A DNA stretch of 11,927 bases from Acidimicrobiaceae bacterium (GTDB lineage Bacteria > Actinomycetota > Acidimicrobiia > Acidimicrobiales > Ilumatobacteraceae), in NCBI GenBank assembly GCA_003455715.1, contig DMQJ01000233.1:411-12337 (forward strand), written 5' to 3'. Below the pieces are notes generated by a model that saw only the letters and a program-made list of their open reading frames with translations, was not told where the DNA came from and ran no database searches. The translations under genes were made by a program, and so were the position numbers. Shown here one piece after another: positions 1 through 5,792 of this stretch (within the stretch, counting starts at the first letter, position 1; each line of letters begins with the position of its first letter).

Positions 1-55
1 CCCCCCCCCGCGGGGGGGCCGCGCCCCCCCCCCCGCCCCTCGCGCCCCCCGCGCG
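1..55. other. Low-complexity C/G tract at window start, probable sequence artefact
   Basis: Apart from one T at 40, these bases are only C and G, in runs of up to about eleven. The sequence becomes ordinary codon-structured DNA from about 55. No stop interrupts the upstream gene's frame here, but the implied residues (runs of Pro, Gly, Arg) do not look like a real protein. I read this as degraded sequence at a contig end, not biology. Confidence 0.7.
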
Positions 56-171
56 ACGGTGAGGGCCGCCGTGAGCGCGCCGAGGACCAGGTTGTCGAGA
101 GCCAGTTGGAAGGCACCGAGGTCGACGACGACGCCGCTGACGACATCGAGGCCATCGAGGAGGGCGAGTGA
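1..171 (+). CDS. 3' end of the gene upstream of rplI (acidic C-terminal tail)
   Basis: The frame ending in TGA at 169-171 is open to the window start and reliable from about 55. It encodes a tail of roughly 38 residues that starts Arg-rich and becomes strongly acidic, with [16 protein letters not shown] at the end. The stop overlaps the rplI start by one base (TGATG), so the two are almost certainly co-transcribed and translationally coupled. In most bacteria the gene before rplI is rpsR, with ssb and rpsF further up. S18 does not usually end in an acidic tail, and the tail lacks the DDxPF tip typical of SSB. It could be an extended S18, S6 or another protein. Too little is present to decide, so no symbol is given. 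Confidence 0.6.
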   Translation, partial: PPPAGGPRPPPRPSRPPRDGEGRRERAEDQVVESQLEGTEVDDDAADDIEAIEEGE

Positions 172-614
172 TGAAGGTCATTCTCCGTTCCGACCGCAAG
201 GGCCTTGGCAAGCGTGGCGACATCGTCGAAGTCAGCGATGGCTACGCGCGCAACTTCCTGTTCCCCAAGGGTCACGCGATCACCGCCACCGACGGTGCGG
301 TGTCGCAGGCGCACGCAATGCGCCGAGCTCGCGATCTGCGCGATGCCAGCGACCGTGAGGCCGCCCAAACCATCGCCTCGGCGTTGGTGGCCAAGACCAT
401 CACCATCACGGTGAAGGCCGGCGCCGAGGGTCGTCTGTTCGGCTCGGTCACCGCCGCCGATGTGGCGGCTGCTGTCGAGTCGCAGGCGCACATCACCCTC
501 GACCGCAAGCAGCTTCACGTCGAGCACATCAAGACGGTGGGTACCTACCAGGTGAGCGCCAAGCTGCACGCCGACGTGGAGTTCCCCATCACCGTCGAGG
601 TGGCAGCGAAGTAA
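171..614 (+). CDS. rplI: 50S ribosomal protein L9
   Basis: Encodes 147 residues, the usual length for L9, a 23S rRNA-binding protein near the base of the L1 stalk that helps maintain reading frame. The N-terminal domain begins MKVILRSD. Residues 13-40 match the L9 signature: G13, G16, V21, G24-Y25, N28-F29-L30, G34, A36 and T40. A charged, Ala-rich connecting helix follows. The C-terminal domain carries [14 protein letters not shown] and ends ITVEVAAK. I chose ATG 171 over the in-frame GTG 168 because L9 proteins start MKVIL, because the upstream TGA overlaps this ATG, and because the GAGGAGGG ribosome-binding site at 157-164 is well spaced from it. The next gene is dnaB, the standard neighbour. 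Confidence 0.97.
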   Translation: MKVILRSDRKGLGKRGDIVEVSDGYARNFLFPKGHAITATDGAVSQAHAMRRARDLRDASDREAAQTIASALVAKTITITVKAGAEGRLFGSVTAADVAAAVESQAHITLDRKQLHVEHIKTVGTYQVSAKLHADVEFPITVEVAAK

Positions 615-638
615 TCCCAGTCGGGGCGTCGGCCCCCA

Positions 639-659
639 CTGTCAACAGGGTTGTCCACA
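639..659 (+). promoter_or_regulatory. DnaA-box pair 1 (one perfect, one degenerate)
   Basis: TTGTCCACA at 651-659 is the form of DnaA box described for Streptomyces and mycobacteria. CTGTCAACA at 639-647 is a two-mismatch relative in the same orientation, 12 bp upstream (about one helical turn). The perfect box overlaps the first bases of the hairpin at 656-699, so DnaA binding and hairpin formation share DNA. Confidence 0.45.
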
Positions 660-699
660 GCCCCGGTCAGCGGCATGCGTGCAGATGACCGGGGCTGTG
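656..699 (+). terminator. Perfect 14-bp hairpin after rplI (terminator-like)
   Basis: The arms CACAGCCCCGGTCA (656-669) and TGACCGGGGCTGTG (686-699) are exact reverse complements. The 16-nt loop contains GCATGC. The hairpin starts 41 bases after the rplI stop. No T tract follows, so it is not a canonical Rho-independent terminator, although U-less hairpins are often proposed as terminators in high-GC actinobacteria. It could end or attenuate the ribosomal-protein transcript before dnaB, or stabilise its 3' end. Confidence 0.6.
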
Positions 700-712
700 C
701 CGTTCCCAGGTG

Positions 713-740
713 GCGACACGCTGTCGCTCGGCGGCGACAG
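713..740. promoter_or_regulatory. Alternating GCGACA / TGTCGC inverted arms
   Basis: GCGACA (713-718), TGTCGC (722-727) and GCGACA (734-739) form two mutually exclusive dyads around the same central arm. The second extends to 7 bp (CTGTCGC 721-727 with GCGACAG 734-740). It lies just before the second DnaA-box pair in the dnaB leader region. It could be an operator or a small switchable hairpin. The function is unknown. Confidence 0.3.
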
Positions 741-750
741 GCTGCTTCCG

Positions 751-770
751 TTGTCCACACGTCATCCACA
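751..770 (+). promoter_or_regulatory. DnaA-box pair 2 upstream of dnaB
   Basis: TTGTCCACA at 751-759 is a second perfect actinobacterial-type DnaA box, exactly 100 bp from the one at 651. TCATCCACA at 762-770 follows 11 bp later in the same orientation with two mismatches. The pair sits 52-71 bases before the dnaB start, a position compatible with DnaA control of dnaB transcription. I could not identify convincing -35/-10 hexamers. Confidence 0.5.
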
Positions 771-821
771 GGTTGCGCCCTCTAGCGATGCACAGGGGCG
801 CTCAGGCAAGGTAGGTGCATC

Positions 822-2234
822 ATGAGTGACGACCCACGCGATGGCTGGCGACCCTCCGGTTCCGGCCGCCCCGGCGACCGTAACGACCGCGACCGGCCAC
901 GTCGCATCGAGGCGCGCGTGCCCCCGCACAACCTCAGCGCAGAAGAGAGCCTGCTCGGCGCGCTGCTGCTGAGCCGCGAGGTGGTGGGCCAGGTGGCCGA
1001 GCTTGGCGTGCTCGTCGACCACTTCTACAAGCCGTCGCACCAGCACATCTACACCGCCATTCGCGGCCTCATGGCGCAGGGCCAGCCGGTGGATGTGGTC
1101 ACCGTCGCCGACGAGTTGCGTCGCAACGGCCTGTTGGAGGAAGTCGGTGGCCCGGCCGCGCTGCTCGACCTGCAGAACGCCACGCCGGCCATCTCCAACG
1201 CCGCTCGCTACGCCAAGATCGTGCAAGACACCGCGGTGCTGCGCAAGCTCATCAGCGTCGCCGGCGAAATCACCGAGCTCGCCTACAGCGAACCCGACGA
1301 TGTCACGAAGGCCCTCGACGACGCCGAGACCCGCGTGTTCGAAGTGGCCGAAGACCGAGTGGTCGACAGCACTCGACCCTTGGGCGACCTGCTGCCGCTG
1401 GCGATGGACAAGCTGCAGGAGACGTTCGAGCGCGGCGACACCATCACCGGTACGGCCACCGGTTACGACGACCTCGACGAGATCCTCTCCGGCCTGCAAC
1501 CGAGCACGCTCAACATCATCGGTGCGCGACCCGCGATGGGAAAGACCGCCATTGGCTTGGGGATTGCGACGCATGTGGCGAAGAAGACCAACAAGCCCGT
1601 GCTCGTGTTCTCGCTCGAAATGGGCCACGCCGAGCTCACCGGTCGAATCTTGTCGAGCGAGGCGGAGGTGGAGTCGCAGAAGTTGCGCACCGGCCGACTC
1701 GCCGAGAGCGACTGGACCAAGATCGGTAAGGCCATCAACCGCATCGACACCATCCCGCTCTATCTCGACGACAACCCGCGGGTGACGGTGATGGAGATCC
1801 GGGCGAAGGCCCGCAGGTTGAAGGCCCGCCACGGTGGGCTCGGGCTGATCCTCATCGACTACCTGCAGCTGATGAGCGGCGGTTCGAGTGCCGAGAACCG
1901 CCAGTTGGAGGTGAGCGAGATCAGCCGTGGTCTGAAGATTCTCGCCCGTGAACTCGAGGTGCCCATCATCGCTCTCAGCCAGCTCAGCCGAAACCTCGAG
2001 AGCCGCGCCGACAAGCGCCCCATGCTCGCCGACCTGCGCGAGTCGGGTTCGCTCGAGCAGGACGCCGACGTCGTGATGTTCCTGTACCGCGACGAGGTGT
2101 ACAACCGCGATTCGCCCGACAAGGCGGCCGCCGAACTCATCATCGCCAAGCACCGTTCCGGCCCTACCGGCACCGCCCGCCTGGTATTCCGCGGCCAGTA
2201 CACCAAGTTCGGCAACGCCGCCCGCGGCGTGTGA
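822..2234 (+). CDS. dnaB: Replicative DNA helicase DnaB
   Basis: A complete 470-residue hexameric 5'-3' helicase that unwinds DNA at the replication fork and recruits primase. A 34-residue Arg/Gly/Asp-rich extension precedes the DnaB N-terminal domain, which opens VPPHNLSAEESLLGALLL (33-50). After the linker, the RecA-like domain has Walker A GARPAMGKT (234-242), SLEM with the likely catalytic Glu266, Walker B LILIDYLQL (342-350, Asp346), the sensor segment IIALSQLSR with Gln387, a conserved RESGSLEQDADVVMFLYR stretch (406-423), and AKHRSGPTG (442-450) holding the Lys/Arg finger region. The Walker A segment is uninterrupted, so there is no intein at this common site. ATG 822 is preceded by AAGGTAGG at 808-815. 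A gap of about 200 bases with possible DnaA sites separates it from rplI, so it may have its own promoter. Confidence 0.98.
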   Translation: MSDDPRDGWRPSGSGRPGDRNDRDRPRRIEARVPPHNLSAEESLLGALLLSREVVGQVAELGVLVDHFYKPSHQHIYTAIRGLMAQGQPVDVVTVADELRRNGLLEEVGGPAALLDLQNATPAISNAARYAKIVQDTAVLRKLISVAGEITELAYSEPDDVTKALDDAETRVFEVAEDRVVDSTRPLGDLLPLAMDKLQETFERGDTITGTATGYDDLDEILSGLQPSTLNIIGARPAMGKTAIGLGIATHVAKKTNKPVLVFSLEMGHAELTGRILSSEAEVESQKLRTGRLAESDWTKIGKAINRIDTIPLYLDDNPRVTVMEIRAKARRLKARHGGLGLILIDYLQLMSGGSSAENRQLEVSEISRGLKILARELEVPIIALSQLSRNLESRADKRPMLADLRESGSLEQDADVVMFLYRDEVYNRDSPDKAAAELIIAKHRSGPTGTARLVFRGQYTKFGNAARGV

Positions 2235-2276
2235 TGACAGCCGCGCCCGCAAGTACCCGACCCTGTCACCAGCGAT

Positions 2277-2336
2277 CCACCCGAGTGACACCCGACCCAC
2301 CCGAGTGACACCCGACCCACCCGAGTGACACCCCGC
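2277..2336. repeat. 20-bp tandem direct repeat, about 2.8 copies
   Basis: Unit CCACCCGAGTGACACCCGAC: copies at 2277-2296 and 2297-2316 are identical. The third (2317-2336) matches for its first 17 bases and then diverges at two positions. There are no spacers. Each unit contains CGAGTGACACCCG, which shares its CGAGTG half with the dyads immediately downstream. The 20-bp period places the units about two helical turns apart on one DNA face. It may be an operator array or an extragenic repeat family. Confidence 0.8.
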
Positions 2337-2339
2337 AAG

Positions 2340-2379
2340 CGAGTGCTCACTCGCCTCCCGGGGGGCGAGTGGGCACTCG
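2340..2379. terminator. 16-bp hairpin after dnaB, built from two CGAGTG-N2-CACTCG dyads
   Basis: The arms CGAGTGCTCACTCGCC (2340-2355) and GGCGAGTGGGCACTCG (2364-2379) pair over 16 positions with one G-U wobble and an 8-nt loop. As RNA this would be a very stable stem about 105 bases after the dnaB stop, a plausible U-less terminator. Each arm is also its own palindrome: CGAGTG-CT-CACTCG at 2340-2353 and CGAGTG-GG-CACTCG at 2366-2379, centres 26 bp apart. That is a layout typical of dimer-binding operators, so terminator and operator roles are both possible. Confidence 0.6.
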
Positions 2380-2536
2380 GGCCAGGGTCGGGGCGCGCCC
2401 GCGCCGCTCCCCACGAATCTGGCGAAATTGCCGGAGACGGCTGGCGCAGTCGGTTGGTTGCACGGCACAATGTTCCGACGCACTGGCGGAGTGCGTGCGG
2501 GCGAGAGGCCTGCGACAGGTTGGGGGCCACGCACAC

Positions 2537-5500
2537 GTGGACAACGCAGTACAAGAGCAACAGCGGGTGCGCATCAGCGTGTTGGGCCCCACCGAGGTCA
2601 TCGCGAACGGCCGCCGACTGCAACTCACACAACAAGACCTGCGAGTGCTCACGGCGCTGGTTGCCGTTGCGGCCGATGCCGAGACCGACTCGGAGCATGT
2701 CGAGGCCTACGCGTGGCACGAGCCGCCGTCGCCGCGGGCGCTGCAGTCGTCGGTGTATCGCCTCCGCAAGTTGCTCGGCGACGACGCCATCATCACACGA
2801 CGTCGGCGTGTGCTGCTGAACCGCGAGCGGGTCGTCACCGACCTCGACGAGTTCATCGACCTTGCCGGCTCCGATCCGCTCGCTGCACCTCGCGAGCGTG
2901 GTCCGCTCGGAGCGGCGCTGGGTCTCGTGCGTGGGGCCCCGTTCGACACCATGGCCGGCCACCCGGCGTGGGCCGACCTTCGTGGGCGATGGGCCGACAG
3001 AGTCGACGACCTCATCGACGCCATGGTGCACCAGGTGCGCATCGACGGCGACGTCAGCGCGGCCATCCCGCTTGCACGCGAGCACCTCTCACACGTGCCG
3101 TCGTCGGGCCGACGCTGGATGCGACTCATCGATCTGCTGGCCTCGGTGGGCCGCCGAGCCGATGCGTTGCGCACCGTCGAGCAGGCCCGAGCGTCGCTCA
3201 ACCGATCCGCCGCCAATGAACCCGCACCGTTGCTCGATCTCCTCGAGCGTGAGCGGGCGATTCTCAGCGGTGCCGTGACGGCGCTGCCACCGAACGACCA
3301 CAACGAACACCCGCCTCCGCTCGGACGCGACGCCGAGTACTGCTCGGTGCAGCGCGCCCTCGATCACCCAGACGCCGGCGCCATCGTGTTGTACGGGCCG
3401 GAGGGTGCTGGCAAGACCACCCTGATGAACGCCGTCGCCACGTCGTGGACTGGCCGCGGCGGCCGGGTGTTGCGAGTGGCCGGCAACGAGCGCCTGCCTT
3501 CTACCTTCGACGAACTCGCCGAGGCCCTCGCGTCGGCCTTTCCACGCATCAAGGAGGTGCGCAACGACGTCTTCTTGCTGCACGAGGGCCTGCGCAACGA
3601 GGGCAGGGTGCTCATGGACCCCACGCTCGTCTGCATCGACGACGCCCAGTGGCTGGAAGGAGACGCACTCACGCGGCTCGCCTCGCTGTGGCGCGGCGCG
3701 GCGCCATCCGTGCGGGTGATGCTGTGCCTGCGCCCCGGCACTGCGGCGGTGGAACGCGTGGGCCTCACCGTGCCCTTCCACCTTGTGGAGATTGGCCCGC
3801 TCACCCTCGAGGCCACCTCCGAACTCCTGCGGGTGGCGGGCGCCCTCACCGACCCCGAGGGCGTCGCTGTGGTGCACAGTGCCACGCAGGGCAATCCGGG
3901 GCTCATCGCCACCTACCTGCAGTTGCGTCGGCGTTCGTCGTCGTCGCAGTTCTCGCTCGCTGCCGTGGTGGAGCAACGCCTTGCTGCACTCCATGGTGCG
4001 GCACAGCGGTTGGTGCAACTCGCTGCCGTTGCCGGCCCCCCGCTGGCCGATCTTCATCTCCCCGACCTCCTCGCCCTCGACCGCGTCGAGGCCCGCAGCG
4101 TCGCCGCAGAGGCGATCGAGTCGGGGCTCGTGGTGCACACCCACGAAGGTGTGCGCCTCGCCGATCACCTCCACGAGGTGGTCCGCGGTTTCATGACCTC
4201 CGCCGACCGAACCGAGACAGCCCGACGCCTTCTCGCACTTCCGTTCGCGGCAACCGACCCCGCCGCAGTGTTGGCACGTGGTCGACTGCATCTCCTTGCC
4301 GACCCCGTCGACGGCTGGCGCGATGCCGTGGCGGCATACGGCACGGCGTTCGACCTCGTCAACTCGTTCGACACCGCGCGTCGACTCGCCATCGCCGAGG
4401 CCGCGTACCGCGACCTCACCGAGGCCGGTGCTCCCAGGTCTGCCTACGCGTTGGTGCATCTTCGACTCGGGCTCGCCGCTCACATGTCGGGACGGGTCGA
4501 CGTTGGGCGCAACGAGTTGGAGACCGCCTATTGCGTGGCGCTCGACGCCGGCGATGCGTCCACCGCGGTGCACGTGGTGGCGCATTCGAGCGACGCCACG
4601 ATGGTGGCCGTCACCGACGTGGGCGACGATGCACGGGCGCTGGTGGCACTGTGGCGCGACAACCCCGACCTCAGTGGTGCGCAGCGCATCCGCCTCGATG
4701 CCGTGGCGGCGCTCCACGAGATGGCCCGCTACGACGCCGATCATGGCGCACGTCTCGCCCGGGCAGCAGCGGCCGCAGCGCGAGCCACCGGCGACAAAGC
4801 GCTCCTCGCCGATGTGTTGGCCATGGTGGTGGTCGATGAAGCTGCTGGGCGAGACCTCACCGACGAAGCGGTGGAACTCATGGCGCTCAGCCGCGCCAGT
4901 GGTCGTACCGACAAGCTCGCCCAAGCTGCGATGTACCAACTCTGTGCGCTGATGCGCAACCAGCAGGCAACGTTCGAGCACCCGTTGCTCACCGAGTTGG
5001 CAATGCTGGCCGAACGAAACCCATCGACGGCGCTGCGCCTCCGTCACCGACTCGTTGCGCTCGCTCGCCTGGTGGTGCACGGGCACCGCGCCGAAGCGCT
5101 CGATGGCCTCTCAGTGTTGCGGGGTGGGCTGCCGTCGCGAGTTCCGCCGTTGCTCGAGCGTGCCATTCTCACGTTGGAGTCCGTGGCACTGGCGCCCGAA
5201 TGGCGCGAGATCGACCCGGTGCGGTTCGTCGGCGATCCTGCAGTAGTGCCGCTCAGTGCACCCACCGATGTGGTGCTGTGGCGGGCAGCCGAGGCGGTTG
5301 GCAACGGCAGCGCGCGTCGTGCCGAACAGGCGCTCCGTCAGCTCAACCGTTCGGTGGTGGCCGGGCGTACCTCACCGCTGGCCATCACCCGGCTCCCTCT
5401 GTTGGCGCTGGTGGTGCAACGGGTCGGCAGCAGGGAGTTGGCCGCCCAGCACCTGCAGCTCAACCTCAGTCAGCGCGGCCACGATCTGTCGATGCTGCCT

Positions 5501-5620
5501 GCCTTCCACCTCGGGCCCACCGACCTGTGGTTGAGCCTCCTTGCGGAGGTGGCCGGCGACCCGTCGGCCGCAACGCTGGCATCGGCTGGGGCGGCACGCC
5601 TCAGCGACCTCGCTGGCTAG
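2537..5620 (+). CDS. SARP/BTAD-domain transcriptional regulator with ATPase and helical-repeat domains
   Basis: About 1027 residues, resembling large AfsR-like SARP regulators. Residues 12-100 are an OmpR/PhoB-like winged helix beginning VRISVLGP, with recognition-helix segment LQSSVYRLRKLLG (69-81). Residues 102-245 fit a bacterial transcriptional activation domain. A STAND/AAA-type ATPase follows: Walker A GPEGAGKT (287-294) and Walker B LVCIDDAQW (364-372, Asp368-Asp369). From about residue 550 the chain is Ala/Leu-rich and helical, probably TPR-like, and it ends without a LuxR-type helix-turn-helix. DNA binding is therefore N-terminal only, with ATP and an unknown ligand or partner likely gating activity. 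The start is uncertain: no ATG precedes the domain. GTG 2537 (GGTTGGGGG at 2518-2526) is chosen, with GTG 2495 and GTG 2567 as alternatives. The gene precedes a giant surface protein on the same strand, its most obvious candidate target. The target is inferred. Confidence 0.88.
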   Translation: MDNAVQEQQRVRISVLGPTEVIANGRRLQLTQQDLRVLTALVAVAADAETDSEHVEAYAWHEPPSPRALQSSVYRLRKLLGDDAIITRRRRVLLNRERVVTDLDEFIDLAGSDPLAAPRERGPLGAALGLVRGAPFDTMAGHPAWADLRGRWADRVDDLIDAMVHQVRIDGDVSAAIPLAREHLSHVPSSGRRWMRLIDLLASVGRRADALRTVEQARASLNRSAANEPAPLLDLLERERAILSGAVTALPPNDHNEHPPPLGRDAEYCSVQRALDHPDAGAIVLYGPEGAGKTTLMNAVATSWTGRGGRVLRVAGNERLPSTFDELAEALASAFPRIKEVRNDVFLLHEGLRNEGRVLMDPTLVCIDDAQWLEGDALTRLASLWRGAAPSVRVMLCLRPGTAAVERVGLTVPFHLVEIGPLTLEATSELLRVAGALTDPEGVAVVHSATQGNPGLIATYLQLRRRSSSSQFSLAAVVEQRLAALHGAAQRLVQLAAVAGPPLADLHLPDLLALDRVEARSVAAEAIESGLVVHTHEGVRLADHLHEVVRGFMTSADRTETARRLLALPFAATDPAAVLARGRLHLLADPVDGWRDAVAAYGTAFDLVNSFDTARRLAIAEAAYRDLTEAGAPRSAYALVHLRLGLAAHMSGRVDVGRNELETAYCVALDAGDASTAVHVVAHSSDATMVAVTDVGDDARALVALWRDNPDLSGAQRIRLDAVAALHEMARYDADHGARLARAAAAAARATGDKALLADVLAMVVVDEAAGRDLTDEAVELMALSRASGRTDKLAQAAMYQLCALMRNQQATFEHPLLTELAMLAERNPSTALRLRHRLVALARLVVHGHRAEALDGLSVLRGGLPSRVPPLLERAILTLESVALAPEWREIDPVRFVGDPAVVPLSAPTDVVLWRAAEAVGNGSARRAEQALRQLNRSVVAGRTSPLAITRLPLLALVVQRVGSRELAAQHLQLNLSQRGHDLSMLPAFHLGPTDLWLSLLAEVAGDPSAATLASAGAARLSDLAG

Positions 5621-5660
5621 CCCGGCGGGTTCGCAACGTTCCGTGGCGCCCATCGCGCCT

Positions 5661-5674
5661 CGCGTGAGCACTCC
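5661..5674. promoter_or_regulatory. Degenerate CGAGTG-N2-CACTCG dyad upstream of the surface-protein gene
   Basis: CGCGTGAGCACTCC matches the reverse complement of the dyad at 2340-2353 at 12 of 14 positions. The core GTGAGCACTC (5664-5673) is the exact reverse complement of 2341-2350. It begins 41 bases after the regulator's stop and about 120 bases before the surface-protein start. It may be an operator common to both genes. The match was found by eye. Confidence 0.4.
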
Positions 5675-5698
5675 TCGGACGTGTGTCACATCTCGGAC
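5674..5698. promoter_or_regulatory. CTCGGAC direct repeat flanking a TGTGTCACA dyad
   Basis: The heptamer CTCGGAC occurs at 5674-5680 and 5692-5698, 18 bp apart in direct orientation. The short odd-centred palindrome TGTGTCACA (5682-5690) lies between the copies. It is in the leader of the surface-protein gene. Heptameric direct repeats are the usual SARP target type, but the 18-bp spacing is not the familiar 11 or 22 bp, so this is weaker than the TGCGTCAT repeat just downstream. Confidence 0.3.
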
Positions 5699-5702
5699 CT
5701 TT

Positions 5703-5721
5703 TGCGTCATGTCTGCGTCAT
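5703..5721. promoter_or_regulatory. TGCGTCAT direct repeat at 11-bp period (SARP-box-like)
   Basis: Two exact copies of TGCGTCAT, at 5703-5710 and 5714-5721, start 11 bp apart, one helical turn. SARP proteins such as ActII-ORF4 are known to bind short direct repeats at 11-bp or 22-bp spacing close to the -10 element. Here the repeat lies 72 bases upstream of the giant surface-protein start and about 80 bases after the stop of a SARP-type gene. No clear -10 hexamer is visible at the expected distance downstream, which lowers confidence. Confidence 0.45.
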
Positions 5722-5749
5722 CGGTCGGCCGGCTCCGTCGTCACTGAGG

Positions 5750-5773
5750 GGTCGGCGTCGCAGCACGCCGACC
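5750..5773 (+). promoter_or_regulatory. 9-bp perfect hairpin just upstream of the surface-protein ribosome-binding site
   Basis: GGTCGGCGT (5750-5758) and ACGCCGACC (5765-5773) are exact reverse complements around the 6-nt loop CGCAGC. The stem ends five bases before the Shine-Dalgarno sequence. It could terminate readthrough from the regulator gene (no T tract follows), stabilise the mRNA 5' end, or affect ribosome access. Confidence 0.45.
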
Positions 5774-5778
5774 ACGGC

Positions 5779-5785
5779 GGAGGAG
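5779..5785 (+). promoter_or_regulatory. Shine-Dalgarno sequence fixing the surface-protein start
   Basis: GGAGGAG, seven bases before GTG 5793. This near-ideal site and spacing decide the start in favour of the GTG over the in-frame ATG at 5835, which has no comparable site upstream. Confidence 0.85.
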
Positions 5786-5792
5786 TAGTCAG

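Larger units (their letters stand above)
2235..2536. other. Intergenic region between dnaB and the SARP-type regulator gene
   Basis: About 300 bases without a convincing gene. The first 145 bases hold a 20-bp tandem repeat and two palindromic dyads that together form a hairpin. The remainder (2380-2536) should contain the regulator's promoter. It includes TTGCAC at 2458-2463 and CACAAT at 2466-2471, but their spacing does not make a normal sigma-70-type pair, so I call no promoter. The regulator's frame stays open upstream to GTG 2369, which lies inside the hairpin and is unlikely to be used. Confidence 0.6.

Noticed and set aside
615..821. Chromosomal origin of replication
   Set aside because: There are only two perfect DnaA boxes, no AT-rich unwinding element and no adjacent dnaA, dnaN or rpmH. 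Regulation of dnaB is the simpler reading.
2277..2336. CRISPR array
   Set aside because: The 20-bp units are directly abutting with no spacers, and no cas genes are nearby.
762..2534. Long - strand open frame opposite dnaB
   Set aside because: Same codon-register antisense artefact. DnaB on the + strand is unambiguous, and the antisense product resembles nothing.
2369..2536. Starting the regulator at GTG 2369
   Set aside because: That GTG lies inside the right arm of the 16-bp hairpin, and the extra ~56 residues are Arg-rich and unlike any SARP N-terminus. The DNA-binding domain begins near 2567.
3089..5086. Long - strand open frame opposite the regulator gene
   Set aside because: Also in codon-for-codon register with the sense gene and His/Gly/Val/Arg-rich, as expected of an antisense shadow in a high-GC gene.
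5645..5659. GGCGC/GCGCC hairpin as terminator of the regulator gene
   Set aside because: It has only 5-bp arms and no T tract. Such short stems are common by chance in DNA this GC-rich.
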